Of a stretch of DNA of 64,000 nucleotides, positions 24,701 to 32,852 are shown one piece after another (the first letter of the stretch is position 1; every line of letters begins with the position of its first letter). The notes beneath the pieces are model-generated. The model made no database searches and was not told where the DNA came from. It saw only the letters and a program-made list of their open reading frames with translations. Location: contig NZ_JAKNTW010000008.1 of NCBI RefSeq assembly GCF_022213955.1, positions 248,001-312,000 of the forward strand. Direction: 5' to 3'. Both the position numbers and the translations under genes were made by a program. The stretch comes from Dolomitihabitans soli. Its GTDB lineage: Bacteria > Actinomycetota > Actinomycetes > Streptosporangiales > Streptosporangiaceae.

Positions 24701-25011
24701 TCACGCTGACCACCGACAACTTCGACGAGCAGGTGCTCCGGAGCGACAAGCCCATCCTGATCGACTTCTGGGCCGACTGGTGCGGCCCGTGCCGGATGAT
24801 CGCCCCGATCCTGCAGGAGATCGAGGCCGAGCACGGCGACCGCCTCACGATCGGCAAGCTCGACGGCGACGCCCACCCCGAGATCGTCGCCCGCTACGGC
24901 GTCATGGGCTTCCCCACCCTCCTGCTGTTCCGCGACGGCGAGGTCACCCAGCAGATCGTGGGCGCCAAGCCCAAGCGCCTCCTCATGGCGGCCCTGGAGG
25001 ACCACCTCTGA
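24697..25011 (+). CDS. trxA: Thioredoxin
   Basis: The 104-residue protein is a standard thioredoxin, with active site WADWCGPCRMIAPIL, the cis-proline loop GVMGFPTLLLF and the FRDGEVTQQIVGAKPK turn. It reduces disulfides in cytoplasmic proteins, recycled by thioredoxin reductase. ATG 24697 overlaps the MerR gene by 4 bp, so the regulator and thioredoxin are made together. This is probably a secondary thioredoxin because no trxB lies nearby. Confidence 0.95.
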   Translation: MITLTTDNFDEQVLRSDKPILIDFWADWCGPCRMIAPILQEIEAEHGDRLTIGKLDGDAHPEIVARYGVMGFPTLLLFRDGEVTQQIVGAKPKRLLMAALEDHL

Positions 25012-25161
25012 CAGTGACGATGCAGGCGAACGCCTTCATCCGGAGTCTGACCCGACCACGGACCGGCCTCGGTCCCGTGGCGGGATCTGCCGACCTCCCG
25101 TTTCCTCGACCAGCCACCGCCAGCTCGTCCTGACCGGAGAGCCTGGTCCCAGGCTGGCCAG

Positions 25162-25280
25162 AGGGCACGGCCCACGCCCTGACCGAAGGGCACGATCCAC
25201 GTCCTGACCGAAGGGCACGATCCACGCCCTGACCGAAGGGCATGGTCCACGTCCTGACCGGAGGGCATGGTCCACGGGCG
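25162..25280. repeat. 25-bp tandem repeat, about five units
   Basis: Units AGGGCACGATCCACG plus TCCTGACCGA recur every 25 bp from 25162, 25187, 25212, 25237 and 25262 (last incomplete), with C/T and A/G variants. A degenerate unit precedes at about 25127. Each junction contains GCCCT-gaccga-AGGGC, a 5-bp hairpin. The array occupies the middle of the 427-bp gap between trxA and radA, followed at once by dispersed element C. Confidence 0.85.
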
Positions 25281-25287
25281 AAGCGTT

Positions 25288-25376
25288 ATGGCGCGCAACC
25301 CCACGCGCTGGAGCGGCGTGGACCCCGCGGACCTTCGCCGGCGACGGCGCGGGGCGCCGGGGTGGCTTGCCGTACG
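25288..25376 (+). repeat. Dispersed intergenic element, copy C
   Basis: This copy reads GGCGCGCAACCCCACGCGC, TGGAGCGGCGTGGACCCCGC, GGACCTTCGCCGG, then a GGCGCGGGGCGCCGGGGTGG block and CTTGCCGTACG. Over its whole length it aligns with copy D. Unlike copies A, B and D it lies upstream of a gene (radA, 63 bp away) with no gene end facing its GCCGTACG side, so it is not simply a terminator. Confidence 0.7.
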
Positions 25377-25438
25377 ACCAAACATCGCACTCCGGAGATC
25401 GGTGTGGATTGTCGGCGGCGGACGATAGCGTGCCCTGC

Positions 25439-26842
25439 ATGAGCAAGACAGCCCAGCGCGCGGGTTATCGCTGCGCCGAGTGCGGGTGGCGCACAGCGAA
25501 GTGGGTCGGGCGCTGCGGCGAGTGCCAGGCGTGGGGCACGGTCGACGAGGAGGGCGCGCGGGCGGGGGTCCGGGTCGCCGCCGCCGGTGCGGTCACCGCG
25601 CCCGCCGTGCCGATCGGCCAGGTCAAGGCCGAGATCGCGCTCGCCCGCAGCACCGGCGTCAGCGAGCTCGACCGGGTGCTCGGCGGCGGCCTGGTGCCCG
25701 GTGCGGTCGTGCTGCTGGCCGGCGAGCCCGGCATCGGCAAGTCGACCCTGCTGCTGGAGGCCGCGGCGCGGATCGCCCGCCAGGAGAAGGTCCTCTACAT
25801 CACCGGCGAGGAGTCGGCCGCCCAGGTCCGGCTGCGCGCCGACCGGATCGGCGCGGTCCAGGACGATCTCTACCTCGCCGCGGAGACCGACCTGGGCGCG
25901 CTGGTCGCCCACGTGGAGCAGGTCCAGCCCAGCGTGCTGATCGTCGACTCGGTGCAGACCATCGGCTCCGCCCAGGGCACCGGCGTCCCCGGTGGCGTCA
26001 CCCAGGTCCGCGAGGTCGCCGGCAACCTCGTACGGCTGGCCAAGGACCGGGCGATGTCCACCGTGCTCGTCGGCCACGTCACCAAGGACGGCTCGATCGC
26101 CGGCCCCCGGGTCCTTGAGCACCTGGTCGACGTGGTGCTGCACTTCGAGGGCGACCGGCACTCCCGGCTCCGCCTGGTCCGCGCGATCAAGAACAGGTTC
26201 GGCCCCATCGACGAGGTCGGCTGTTTCGACCTGCACGAGCGCGGCATCGAGGGCCTGACCGACCCGAGCGGCCTGTTCGTCTCCCGCCGCACCGAGCCGG
26301 TCCCCGGCACCTGCGTCACCGTGACCGTCGAGGGCACCCGGCCGCTGCCCGCCGAGGTGCAGGCGCTGGTCGCCAGGACCGAGGCGCAGCAGCCCAGACG
26401 TACCTCCTCCGGCCTCGACCCGTTCAGGGTCACGATGGTGCTGGCCGTGCTGGAGCGCCGCCTCAACGCGCGGCTCAGCGGCTGCGACGTGTTCACCGCG
26501 ACCGTGGGCGGCATCCGGCTCGGCGACCCCGCCGTCGATCTGGCGGTGATGCTCGCGGTGGCCAGCGCCGCCGGCGACAAGGCGCTCCCCGCCGGGCTGG
26601 TCGTGCTGGGCGAGGTCGGCCTGGCGGGCGAGCTGCGGCCGGTCAGGGACGTGCGGAGACGGCTGTCCGAAGCCGCCCGTCTGGGGTTCACCCGGGCTCT
26701 CGTGCCCGCCGGTTCACTAGACGTGGACAGCGGCGGGCAGGGGTCTCTGGTGCCCGTCGGGGCCCGCACCGCGAACCTATTGCCGGGTTTCGACGTTACA
26801 GAGGCGGAGAACGTCTGGGACGCGCTGACGCATGTCACCTGA
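25439..26842 (+). CDS. radA: DNA repair protein RadA
   Basis: RadA is a RecA-like ATPase/helicase that processes branched recombination intermediates. The 467-residue protein has the N-terminal zinc finger (Cys12, 15, 26, 29), Walker A GEPGIGKST (about 95-103), Walker B-like VLIVDSVQT, the RadA-specific KNRFG (251-255) and a C-terminal Lon-protease-like domain (LAVASAAGDKALPAGLVVLG). ATG 25439 is the family start. disA follows 79 bp downstream; this radA-disA pairing is conserved in Gram-positives, and RadA is reported to affect DisA activity in Bacillus. Confidence 0.97.
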   Translation: MSKTAQRAGYRCAECGWRTAKWVGRCGECQAWGTVDEEGARAGVRVAAAGAVTAPAVPIGQVKAEIALARSTGVSELDRVLGGGLVPGAVVLLAGEPGIGKSTLLLEAAARIARQEKVLYITGEESAAQVRLRADRIGAVQDDLYLAAETDLGALVAHVEQVQPSVLIVDSVQTIGSAQGTGVPGGVTQVREVAGNLVRLAKDRAMSTVLVGHVTKDGSIAGPRVLEHLVDVVLHFEGDRHSRLRLVRAIKNRFGPIDEVGCFDLHERGIEGLTDPSGLFVSRRTEPVPGTCVTVTVEGTRPLPAEVQALVARTEAQQPRRTSSGLDPFRVTMVLAVLERRLNARLSGCDVFTATVGGIRLGDPAVDLAVMLAVASAAGDKALPAGLVVLGEVGLAGELRPVRDVRRRLSEAARLGFTRALVPAGSLDVDSGGQGSLVPVGARTANLLPGFDVTEAENVWDALTHVT

Positions 26843-26921
26843 CATGTTGCACCCGCCGGCTCGGGACTCGGGGGATACCTCGCCGGTAAGCTGAGTGTGA
26901 TAAGCGACCACCGGGGGTCAT

Positions 26922-28007
26922 GTGGCAACGAACATCAAGGGGCTCGACGACCGCCGAAGAGCCACCCTTGCCGAGGTCGCGCCGGGCACCGAGCTGCGTG
27001 ACGGTTTGGAGCGCATCCTCCGGGGCCATACCGGTGGCCTGATCGTGCTGGGCTGCGACGGCACGGTCGAGGAGCTGTGCAGCGGCGGGTTCGCGCTCGA
27101 CGTCGAGTTCTCCGCGACCCGTCTTCGCGAGCTGGCCAAGATGGACGGCGCGATCGTGCTGCGGCACGACAACCACAAGATCGTCCGGGCCGCCGTGCAC
27201 CTGGTCCCCGACCCCTCCATCCCCACCGACGAGTCCGGCACCCGGCACCGCACCGCCCAGCGGGTCGCCAAGCAGACCGGCTATCCCGTCATCTCCATCA
27301 GCAAGTCCATGCGGATCATCGCCCTCTACCTCGACGGCATCCGCTACGTGCTGGAGGAGTCGGCGGCCATCCTGTCCAAGGCCAACCAGGCGCTGGCCAC
27401 CCTTGAGCGCTACAAGCACCGGCTCGACGAGGTCTCCGGCACCCTGTCCGCCCTGGAGATCGAGGACCTCGTCACCGTCAGAGACGTCGCGGTCGTCGCC
27501 CAGCGGCTGGAGATGGTCAGGCGCATCGCCGGCGAGATCGAGGGCTACGTCGTGGAGCTCGGCACCGACGGCCGGCTGCTGACCCTGCAGCTCGACGAGT
27601 TGGTCGCCGGCGTCGAGACCGACCGCGAGCTGATCGTCCGCGACTATCTCCCGATCTCCGGCCGCCGCCCCCGCCGTTTCGTGGAGGCCCTGCACGAGCT
27701 CGACCGGCTCTCCGGCAGCGACCTCCTCGACCTCTCCGCCGTGGCCCACGTCCTCGGCTACACGGGCGCCGACGCCCTCGACGGCCCGGTCAGCCCGCGC
27801 GGCTTCCGCCTGCTGGCCAAGGTCCCCCGCCTCCCCCACACCGTCGTCGACCGCCTCGTCGACCACTTCGGCACTCTCCAGAAGCTCCTCGCCGCCAGCA
27901 TCGGCGACCTCCAGGCCGTCGGCGGCGTCGGCGAGTCCCGCGCCCGCAGCGTCCGCGAGGGCCTCTCCCGCCTCGCCGAATCCTCAATCCTCGAACGCTA
28001 CGTCTGA
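26922..28007 (+). CDS. disA: DNA integrity scanning diadenylate cyclase
   Basis: DisA makes the second messenger c-di-AMP from two ATP and scans DNA for branched structures. The 361-residue protein has the DAC-domain motifs DGA (75-77, KMDGAIVL) and RHR (108-110, SGTRHRTA), a central helical linker and a C-terminal helix-hairpin-helix domain ([20 protein letters not shown]). It starts at GTG 26922. It is probably the main c-di-AMP source of this organism, since actinobacteria usually carry DisA alone. Likely downstream targets in this window are the riboswitch at 41388 and the RCK_C protein at 52974. Confidence 0.97.
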   Translation: MATNIKGLDDRRRATLAEVAPGTELRDGLERILRGHTGGLIVLGCDGTVEELCSGGFALDVEFSATRLRELAKMDGAIVLRHDNHKIVRAAVHLVPDPSIPTDESGTRHRTAQRVAKQTGYPVISISKSMRIIALYLDGIRYVLEESAAILSKANQALATLERYKHRLDEVSGTLSALEIEDLVTVRDVAVVAQRLEMVRRIAGEIEGYVVELGTDGRLLTLQLDELVAGVETDRELIVRDYLPISGRRPRRFVEALHELDRLSGSDLLDLSAVAHVLGYTGADALDGPVSPRGFRLLAKVPRLPHTVVDRLVDHFGTLQKLLAASIGDLQAVGGVGESRARSVREGLSRLAESSILERYV

Positions 28008-28028
28008 CCTGCGCCCCACACCCAATCT

Positions 28029-28120
28029 CGTACGGCAGAGCCACCCCAGAGCCTCGCGCCGCATGCGGCGAAGCTCCGCGGGGCCAACGCTCCTCCAGCG
28101 CGCATGGCAACGCGCCGCAA
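28029..28120 (-). repeat. Dispersed intergenic element, copy D
   Basis: On the minus strand this copy reads GGCGCGTTGCCATGCGCGCT, GGAGGAGCGTTGGCCCCGCG, GAGCTTCGCCGCATGCGGCG, then GGGTGGCTCTGCCGTACG. CGCCGCATGCGGCG inside it is a 14-bp perfect palindrome. It lies 21 bp after the disA stop, with its GCCGTACG end facing disA, the same placement as copies A and B. The rest of the 28008-28216 gap shows nothing else. Confidence 0.7.
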
Positions 28121-28216
28121 CGCGCCGCCCCCAACCCATCCCCTTCGGTCACGACACCCGCGCGTGGATCTGTGCGCAGATCACAAACGCGCCGTTCCCA
28201 CTCGGAAAGGGGGCGG

Positions 28217-28903
28217 TCAACGCAGGTGGAAGACGGTCTTGGGGGTTTTGAGGTCTGTTGAGTGGACCGCCGCCACGTAGGTGCCCGTCCGCGCGTCGGA
28301 GCGCTTCGCCGCGCAGTCGCGGGCCGAACGATGGCGATCCCATTCGACCGGCCGGACGTACGGGATTCCTCGTTCCAGGCGTCGCACCTGGACGCCCTCG
28401 CCGCTGATGCAGTCGGAGGAGGACCAGATCCGGTCCGACCCGGAGGTGATCCGGATCTCCATCGCCCGTGGCCCGACGTCGGCCGTGCACATCAGCCGTC
28501 CCGTGTTGACCAGGGTGATCATGAACCTGGGGCGGCTGTCCCCCAGGTAGACCTCCTGGGTTCCCTGAAGGCTCAGCACCAGGTCGCCGGGATCGCAGGT
28601 GTCACCCGCCCGGCGGGGCTCGATGGTCGGTTTCGGCTTGCTCGGCTTCGGGGAGATCGTCGAGGTGAGCGTCGGGGCGGGTGCGGGAGTCGGTGTGGCC
28701 TGGAGGCTCGCCAGGATCGGTTCGGGGCTGGTAGGAGCGGGCGCGGCGGAGTTCGACGAACGCTTGGGCCCCGAGGTGCTGGTGCAGGCCCATGCGACCA
28801 CGGCGACCACCACCAGCACGCCGACCAGCAGGGCCATCCGCCGGCGCCAGTAGATATCGGTGGCCACTCCTCCAAGATCGCCACGGAACGTGTCCGGATC
28901 CAT
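28217..28903 (-). CDS. Membrane-anchored extracytoplasmic protein
   Basis: From ATG 28903 (MDPDTFRGDL) a short cytoplasmic start leads into one transmembrane helix (ALLVGVLVVVAVVAWACTST). A Pro/Thr/Ser-rich linker and an extracellular beta-rich domain of about 120 residues follow. That domain has paired Cys (DTCDPGDLVLSLQ, RLMCTADVGPR, SSDCISGEG, ARDCAAKR) and the strand YLGDSRPRFMITLVNTG. It resembles DUF4232-like secreted domains of actinobacteria, but this is not certain. The gene is divergent from mutY, separated by a repeat array. Confidence 0.78.
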   Translation of the reverse strand: MDPDTFRGDLGGVATDIYWRRRMALLVGVLVVVAVVAWACTSTSGPKRSSNSAAPAPTSPEPILASLQATPTPAPAPTLTSTISPKPSKPKPTIEPRRAGDTCDPGDLVLSLQGTQEVYLGDSRPRFMITLVNTGRLMCTADVGPRAMEIRITSGSDRIWSSSDCISGEGVQVRRLERGIPYVRPVEWDRHRSARDCAAKRSDARTGTYVAAVHSTDLKTPKTVFHLR

Positions 28904-29018
28904 GCAGTCAGTATGAGGAGTCCCCACCGTCTCCCCGCAATGACCCGCTCATCCAGGCGTTTCTTCAACAACCCAGGCACAACCCTCGCTGTCGGCGCGA
29001 TGGCCGTGCGGGCAGTGG

Positions 29019-29220
29019 GTCTCGGTTGTGGCGGGTCTCGGTTGTGGCGGGTCTCGGGTGGGCCAGGTCTCGGGTGGGCCAGGTCTCGGTTGGACCGGGT
29101 CTCGGTTGGACCGGGTCTCGGTTGGACCGGGTCTCGGTTGGACCGGGTCTCGGTTGGACCGGGTCTCGGTTGGACCGGGTCTCGGTTGGACCGGGTCTCG
29201 GTTGGACCGGGTCTCGGTTA
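29019..29220. repeat. 16-bp VNTR-like tandem array abutting the mutY start
   Basis: Twelve full 16-bp units start at 29019 and repeat every 16 bp, with a partial thirteenth at 29211. Units 1-2 are GTCTCGGTTGTGGCGG, units 3-4 GTCTCGGGTGGGCCAG, and units 5-12 an identical GTCTCGGTTGGACCGG. The homogeneous block lies nearest mutY, whose GTG is 10 bp past the array. The array fills most of the space between two divergent genes, so promoter spacing would change with copy number. It is not a CRISPR array because there are no spacers. Confidence 0.93.
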
Positions 29221-29230
29221 AGGTCTGAAG

Positions 29231-30103
29231 GTGCCCGTGCCGAACCTTCTCCAGGGCCCGATTCTCGACTGGTATGCCGAGAACGCGCGTGATCTGCCGT
29301 GGCGGCGGCCGGAGGCCACGCCGTGGGGAATCCTGGTCAGCGAGATCATGTTGCAGCAGACTCCCGTCGCGCGCGTGCTGCCGGTCTGGGAGGAATGGAT
29401 GGCGCGCTGGCCGGCCCCCGCCGACCTGGCCGCCGAGCCGCCGGGCGAGGCGGTGCGGCACTGGGGACGCCTCGGCTATCCCAGGCGGGCCCTCAACCTG
29501 CACGCCTGCGCGCGGGCGATCATGGCCGAGCACGACGGCAGGGTGCCCGCCGACCACGCAACCCTTCGTTCGCTGCCCGGCATCGGCGAGTACACCTCCG
29601 CCGCCGTGGCCAGTTTCGCGTTCGGCGGACGGCATGCCGTGCTCGACACCAACGTCCGCCGGGTTCTCGGACGTGCCGTGCGGGGCGAGGAGTACCCGCC
29701 GAAGGCGACCACCGCGGTGGAGCGGGCCACGGCCGAGGCGCTGCTGCCCGTGGCCGGCGCGCCGGTGTGGGGAGTGGCGGTGATGGAGCTGGGTGCGCTG
29801 GTGTGCACGGCGCGCTCGCCGCGGTGCGCCGACTGCCCGGTGGCGTCGCAGTGCCGGTGGCGGCTGGCGGGCCGGCCGCCGCATGACGGGCCCGCCAGGA
29901 AGGGCCAGACGTACGCGGGCACCGACCGGCAGTGCCGCGGCCGGCTGCTCGCCGTACTCCGCGAGGCTCACGGGGCCGTGCCCAAGGACGCTCTCGACGT
30001 CGTGTGGGACGACCCCGTCCAGCGTGAACGGGCACTCGACGGGCTCGTCACGGACGGCCTGGCCGAAGTCCTGCCGGACGGCACCTACCGACTGCCTCAC
30101 TGA
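29231..30103 (+). CDS. mutY: A/G-specific adenine DNA glycosylase
   Basis: MutY removes adenine mispaired with 8-oxoguanine. The 290-residue protein has the catalytic Glu38 (SEIMLQQT), helix-hairpin-helix LPGIGEYT (115-122) with the catalytic Asp139 (VLDTNVRR), and the 4Fe-4S cluster Cys192-x6-Cys199-x2-Cys202-x5-Cys208. It is shorter than E. coli MutY: the NUDIX-like 8-oxoG recognition domain is replaced by a small winged region, typical of actinobacterial forms. GTG 29231 is used, with a weak AAGG site inside or just after the tandem array. The last 33 bp and the stop are duplicated downstream. Confidence 0.95.
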   Translation: MPVPNLLQGPILDWYAENARDLPWRRPEATPWGILVSEIMLQQTPVARVLPVWEEWMARWPAPADLAAEPPGEAVRHWGRLGYPRRALNLHACARAIMAEHDGRVPADHATLRSLPGIGEYTSAAVASFAFGGRHAVLDTNVRRVLGRAVRGEEYPPKATTAVERATAEALLPVAGAPVWGVAVMELGALVCTARSPRCADCPVASQCRWRLAGRPPHDGPARKGQTYAGTDRQCRGRLLAVLREAHGAVPKDALDVVWDDPVQRERALDGLVTDGLAEVLPDGTYRLPH

Positions 30104-30142
30104 TCCCTGCCGGACGGCACCTACCGACTGCCTCACTGACCC
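30071..30142 (+). repeat. 36-bp tandem duplication of the mutY 3' end
   Basis: CCTGCCGGACGGCACCTACC plus GACTGCCTCACTGATC occurs at 30071-30106, covering the last codons and TGA of mutY. It occurs again at 30107-30142 with a single change, and a truncated third copy follows. The second copy lies beyond the stop and is not translated. Confidence 0.9.
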
Positions 30143-30154
30143 CTGCCGGACCGG

Positions 30155-30232
30155 TACCGGTGGTGACAGACCGCTCTGGCACGGTTCCCCGCCACCCGAT
30201 ACCAGTGGTGACAGGCTCTGGCACGGTTCCCC
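30155..30232 (+). repeat. Second short tandem repeat downstream of mutY
   Basis: TACCGGTGGTGACAGACC plus GCTCTGGCACGGTTCCCC (30155-30190) recurs at 30200-30232 as TACCAGTGGTGACAGG plus CTCTGGCACGGTTCCCC. The 337-bp gap 30104-30440 holds these repeats and the promoter region of the serine hydrolase, but no gene. Confidence 0.8.
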
Positions 30233-30440
30233 ACTGACAAAGCCGTACGCCACAACGGACACGTAATGCGCGGCATACGCCTGCGCGCCACCACCGGCCC
30301 ATCGGATAGCGACCCCGCGATTCAATCCGTGTTCGCGGGAGGAGCGGGTTGCCCTGCGTGTCGCAATGATCACGCGCTCGGTTCGTCGTTTTAGGCCAAC
30401 TTATGGTACTAACGAGGGATTTGATGCTGCGGAGGTAGAT

Positions 30441-31694
30441 GTGACCATGCTCAGTCGGCGGCGGATTCTCCAGGTGGGGGCCGGCGCCGTGCCCGCCGTC
30501 GCCCTCGGTGTTCGACCCGCCCAGGCCGAGTCCGCCGCGCTGGTGACCACCGGCGTCGTGCCGGCGGCGCTGGCCGGTTTCGACCAGGCGATGAAGACCT
30601 ACATCCAGGAGCGCGGCATCACCTGCGCCCAGCTCGCGGTCGCGAAGAGCGGAAAGATCCTGCTGGCCAGAGGCTACGGGACCTACTCCAGGGCCGGAAG
30701 CGCCGTGAAGGTGCAGCCGACCTCGCTGTTCCGGATCGCCAGCCTCAGCAAGAGCATCACGGGGGCCGCCATCGCGCGGCTGGCCCAGGACGGCAAGCTG
30801 AGTCTGGGCGCTTCGGTGACCTCGCTGCTCGGGCTGTCCACCAAGGGCGACGCCCGGCTGTCGAAGGTGACCGTGTGGCGGCTCCTCCAGCACACCGCCG
30901 GCTGGGACAGGGCCGTGACCAGCGACCCGCTCTGGTCCGACTATGCGATCTCCGCCGGGCTCGACGCGCCGCTGCCGATCAGCCACGAGGACATCATCGA
31001 GTACACGACGGCCAGGCCGCTCGACTTCGCACCCGGCTCGCGCTACGCCTACAGCAACTACGGCTACATGCTGCTCGGCCGGATCATCGAGAAGGTCTCC
31101 GGCATGAGCTACGAGTCGTACGTCAGGCAGCGGATCCTCGCGCCCGCCGGCATCTCGCGCCTCCGGCTCGGCCGCAGCCTTCCGTCACAGGCGGCCTCGA
31201 CCGAGGTCACCTACTCCTCGAAGTACACCCGGAAGACGGTCGTCGACGACTCCGGCGCGACCGTGCCGTACCCCTACGGCGGCTTCAGCATGCCCAACCA
31301 GGACGCCAACGGCGGCTGGCTGGCCTCGGCCGTCGACCTGGTCAAGTGGGGCTTCGTCTTCGACCGCGCCGGGCCGGTCCTCAACGCGACGTCCATCTCA
31401 CGGGTGTTCGCCAAGCCCGAGACGGGAGTCACCTCGGGCGGTTCCTGGTACGGCTTCGGCTGGCAGGCCCGCACGAACAACCTCGGCAAGCTCAACACCT
31501 GGCACAACGGCTCGATGCCCGGCACCTTCAGCTTCCTGGCCAGGGTTCAGAACGGCGTCAGCTACTGCGCCATCTTCAACCGCAGGGAAGAGGAGGGCTC
31601 CCTCGACTTCGACTCGATCGACCCCATCCTCGGCAAGGCGATCGGCACCGTGAAGACCTGGCCCACGACCGACCTCGCACCGAGATACTTCTGA
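30441..31694 (+). CDS. Secreted serine hydrolase, class C beta-lactamase/DD-peptidase family
   Basis: A twin-arginine-type signal (SRRRILQVGAGAVPAVALGV) precedes a beta-lactamase-like domain. The SxxK nucleophile is in IASLSKS (about 101-104), the Tyr motif is YSN (about 204-206, RYAYSNYGYMLLG), and a third HxG-type motif appears as WHNGSMPG. This family includes D-aminopeptidases, esterases and DD-peptidases, so the substrate (wall peptide or ester) is not determined. GTG 30441 has GGAGG 5 nt upstream. ATG 30447 is an alternative. A GC-rich hairpin follows. Confidence 0.88.
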   Translation: MTMLSRRRILQVGAGAVPAVALGVRPAQAESAALVTTGVVPAALAGFDQAMKTYIQERGITCAQLAVAKSGKILLARGYGTYSRAGSAVKVQPTSLFRIASLSKSITGAAIARLAQDGKLSLGASVTSLLGLSTKGDARLSKVTVWRLLQHTAGWDRAVTSDPLWSDYAISAGLDAPLPISHEDIIEYTTARPLDFAPGSRYAYSNYGYMLLGRIIEKVSGMSYESYVRQRILAPAGISRLRLGRSLPSQAASTEVTYSSKYTRKTVVDDSGATVPYPYGGFSMPNQDANGGWLASAVDLVKWGFVFDRAGPVLNATSISRVFAKPETGVTSGGSWYGFGWQARTNNLGKLNTWHNGSMPGTFSFLARVQNGVSYCAIFNRREEEGSLDFDSIDPILGKAIGTVKTWPTTDLAPRYF

Positions 31695-31708
31695 CCACGT
31701 GAACCCCC

Positions 31709-31734
31709 GGGAGTCGGGGCAGGCCCCGGCTCCC
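31709..31734 (+). terminator. Terminator hairpin of the serine hydrolase gene
   Basis: GGGAGTCGGGG-cagg-CCCCGGCTCCC forms an 11-bp stem with one wobble pair, 15 bp after the stop. Confidence 0.7.
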
Positions 31735-31879
31735 TCCCGCCCGTGGCACGCAGAAACCACGGTCGACCTTGACCGACGGGAACGGTCTGGGGCCCGGACC
31801 GAAGACCCCACTCCGACGACCAGGCCGTGACGGCGTTCAGCCACCCACGCCCCAGAAACGGGGCCGTGGGCGTCGGCAC

Positions 31880-32341
31880 TCAGCGCGCGGCGCCCAACAC
31901 CGTGAGGGCGGCGGCGAGTTGCGGGTCCGCCTGCTTGGCTTCCTCCAGGGCGGCGTTCAGCGTCTCCTCATAGGTGCGGCTCGCCTCGGTGTATCTCGTC
32001 CGGCCCGTCTCGGTGATGACCGTGTAGACCCCCCGCTTGTCGTCCGGGCACAGATCCCGGACGGCGAAGTCCGCCGTGCTCAGTCGCGCCACCAGGCGGG
32101 TCACCGAACTTTGGTTGAGCCCGACCTTGTCGGCCAACTCCTGCATGCGCAGTTCGGAGGTGGGGGAGGCGGCGAGATGGCCCAGCGCACGGAACTCCGA
32201 CAGGCCGATGCCGTGCCTTCGCTGCAGCACGGCGGCGAGTTTGTTCTCCACGCGGGCGTGCAGGAGGAGGATGTGCTGCCAGGTCGCGGCGAGGTCCGAG
32301 ACGGGCGGCGCGGCAACCGGGGCGGGGGCTGCGGGAATCAT
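31880..32341 (-). CDS. MarR-family transcriptional regulator
   Basis: The 153-residue winged-helix protein has HILLLHARVENKLAAVLQRR, the recognition region MQELADKVGLNQSSVTRLVA and the wing DLCPDDKRGVYTVITETGR. It is divergent from two SMR exporter genes and probably represses them, with a ligand such as a cationic toxicant releasing it. The palindromic sequence in the shared promoter (32400-32451) is the expected binding site. Confidence 0.92.
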   Translation of the reverse strand: MIPAAPAPVAAPPVSDLAATWQHILLLHARVENKLAAVLQRRHGIGLSEFRALGHLAASPTSELRMQELADKVGLNQSSVTRLVARLSTADFAVRDLCPDDKRGVYTVITETGRTRYTEASRTYEETLNAALEEAKQADPQLAAALTVLGAAR

Positions 32342-32388
32342 GAGACCTCTTCGTTCTTACGGCCTTCCCGATCTTTCCTGAGACCGGC

Positions 32389-32451
32389 TTGACAGAAGCA
32401 TACATGTACATGCAACATTCTGTCCTGTCAGAAACTTGCAAGTACATACAA
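32389..32451 (+). promoter_or_regulatory. Promoter/operator between MarR and the SMR pair
   Basis: A -35 consensus TTGACA (32389-32394) is followed by ATACATGTACATGCAA (32400-32415) and TTGCAAGTACATACAA (32436-32451). The second is an inverted copy of the first at 12 of 16 positions. Each arm also contains its own small palindrome (TACATGTA, TTGCAA). The layout suits binding of a MarR dimer at each arm, blocking the exporter promoter. Confidence 0.62.
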
Positions 32452-32466
32452 ATAGGAGCAACCCTC

Positions 32467-32811
32467 ATGGCCTGGATCTACCTGCTCATAGCGGCCGTCT
32501 TCGAAGTCGTCTTCGCCCTCGCCACCAACGCCACCGAGGGCTTCACCCAACTGTGGCCGTCCTTGCTCACAGCCGCAGCGGCGGCCGTCGGGATCTTCTT
32601 CCTGAGCCTGGCGCTCAAGACGCTTGACGTCGGCGTCGGCTACACCATCTGGACCGGCATCGGCTCGGTCGGCACAGTCGTGCTCGGCGCTGTGATCTTC
32701 GGTGAGGAGTTCACCATCTGGAAGGTGCTGGCCTTCGTCCTGATCATCGGCGGCGTCCTGGGCCTCAAGCTCTCCGACCGCCTGACCGCCGAGAAGCCGT
32801 CCGCGGCCTGA
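32467..32811 (+). CDS. Small multidrug resistance (SMR) family exporter, subunit 1
   Basis: The 114-residue protein has four transmembrane helices and the SMR signature, starting MAWIYLLIAAVFEVVFALAT with the conserved membrane Glu in helix 1 (FEVVFA). Helix 3 has the typical GYTIWTGIGSVGT. SMR proteins exchange protons for quaternary ammonium or guanidinium compounds. A near-identical partner follows 41 bp on, so the functional unit may be an antiparallel heterodimer, as in YkkCD-type systems. AGGAG precedes ATG 32467. Confidence 0.93.
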   Translation: MAWIYLLIAAVFEVVFALATNATEGFTQLWPSLLTAAAAAVGIFFLSLALKTLDVGVGYTIWTGIGSVGTVVLGAVIFGEEFTIWKVLAFVLIIGGVLGLKLSDRLTAEKPSAA

Positions 32812-32852
32812 ACACCCTGCTTTGTCACTTCGCGCCCGAAGGAAACATCATC

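Noticed and set aside
25012-25446. Arg/Ser/Gly-rich repetitive ORFs before radA
   Set aside because: They are read-throughs of the 25-bp tandem repeat in arbitrary frames with no start or family evidence.
28063-28251. Short ORFs in the gap after disA
   Set aside because: They are translations of dispersed element D; the same peptides do not recur with consistent frames in the other copies.
29019-29220. CRISPR array
   Set aside because: The 16-bp units are contiguous with no spacers and there are no cas genes; it is a simple tandem repeat.
31695-31879. Small ORFs between the serine hydrolase and MarR genes
   Set aside because: They overlap a terminator hairpin and have no ribosome site or protein character.
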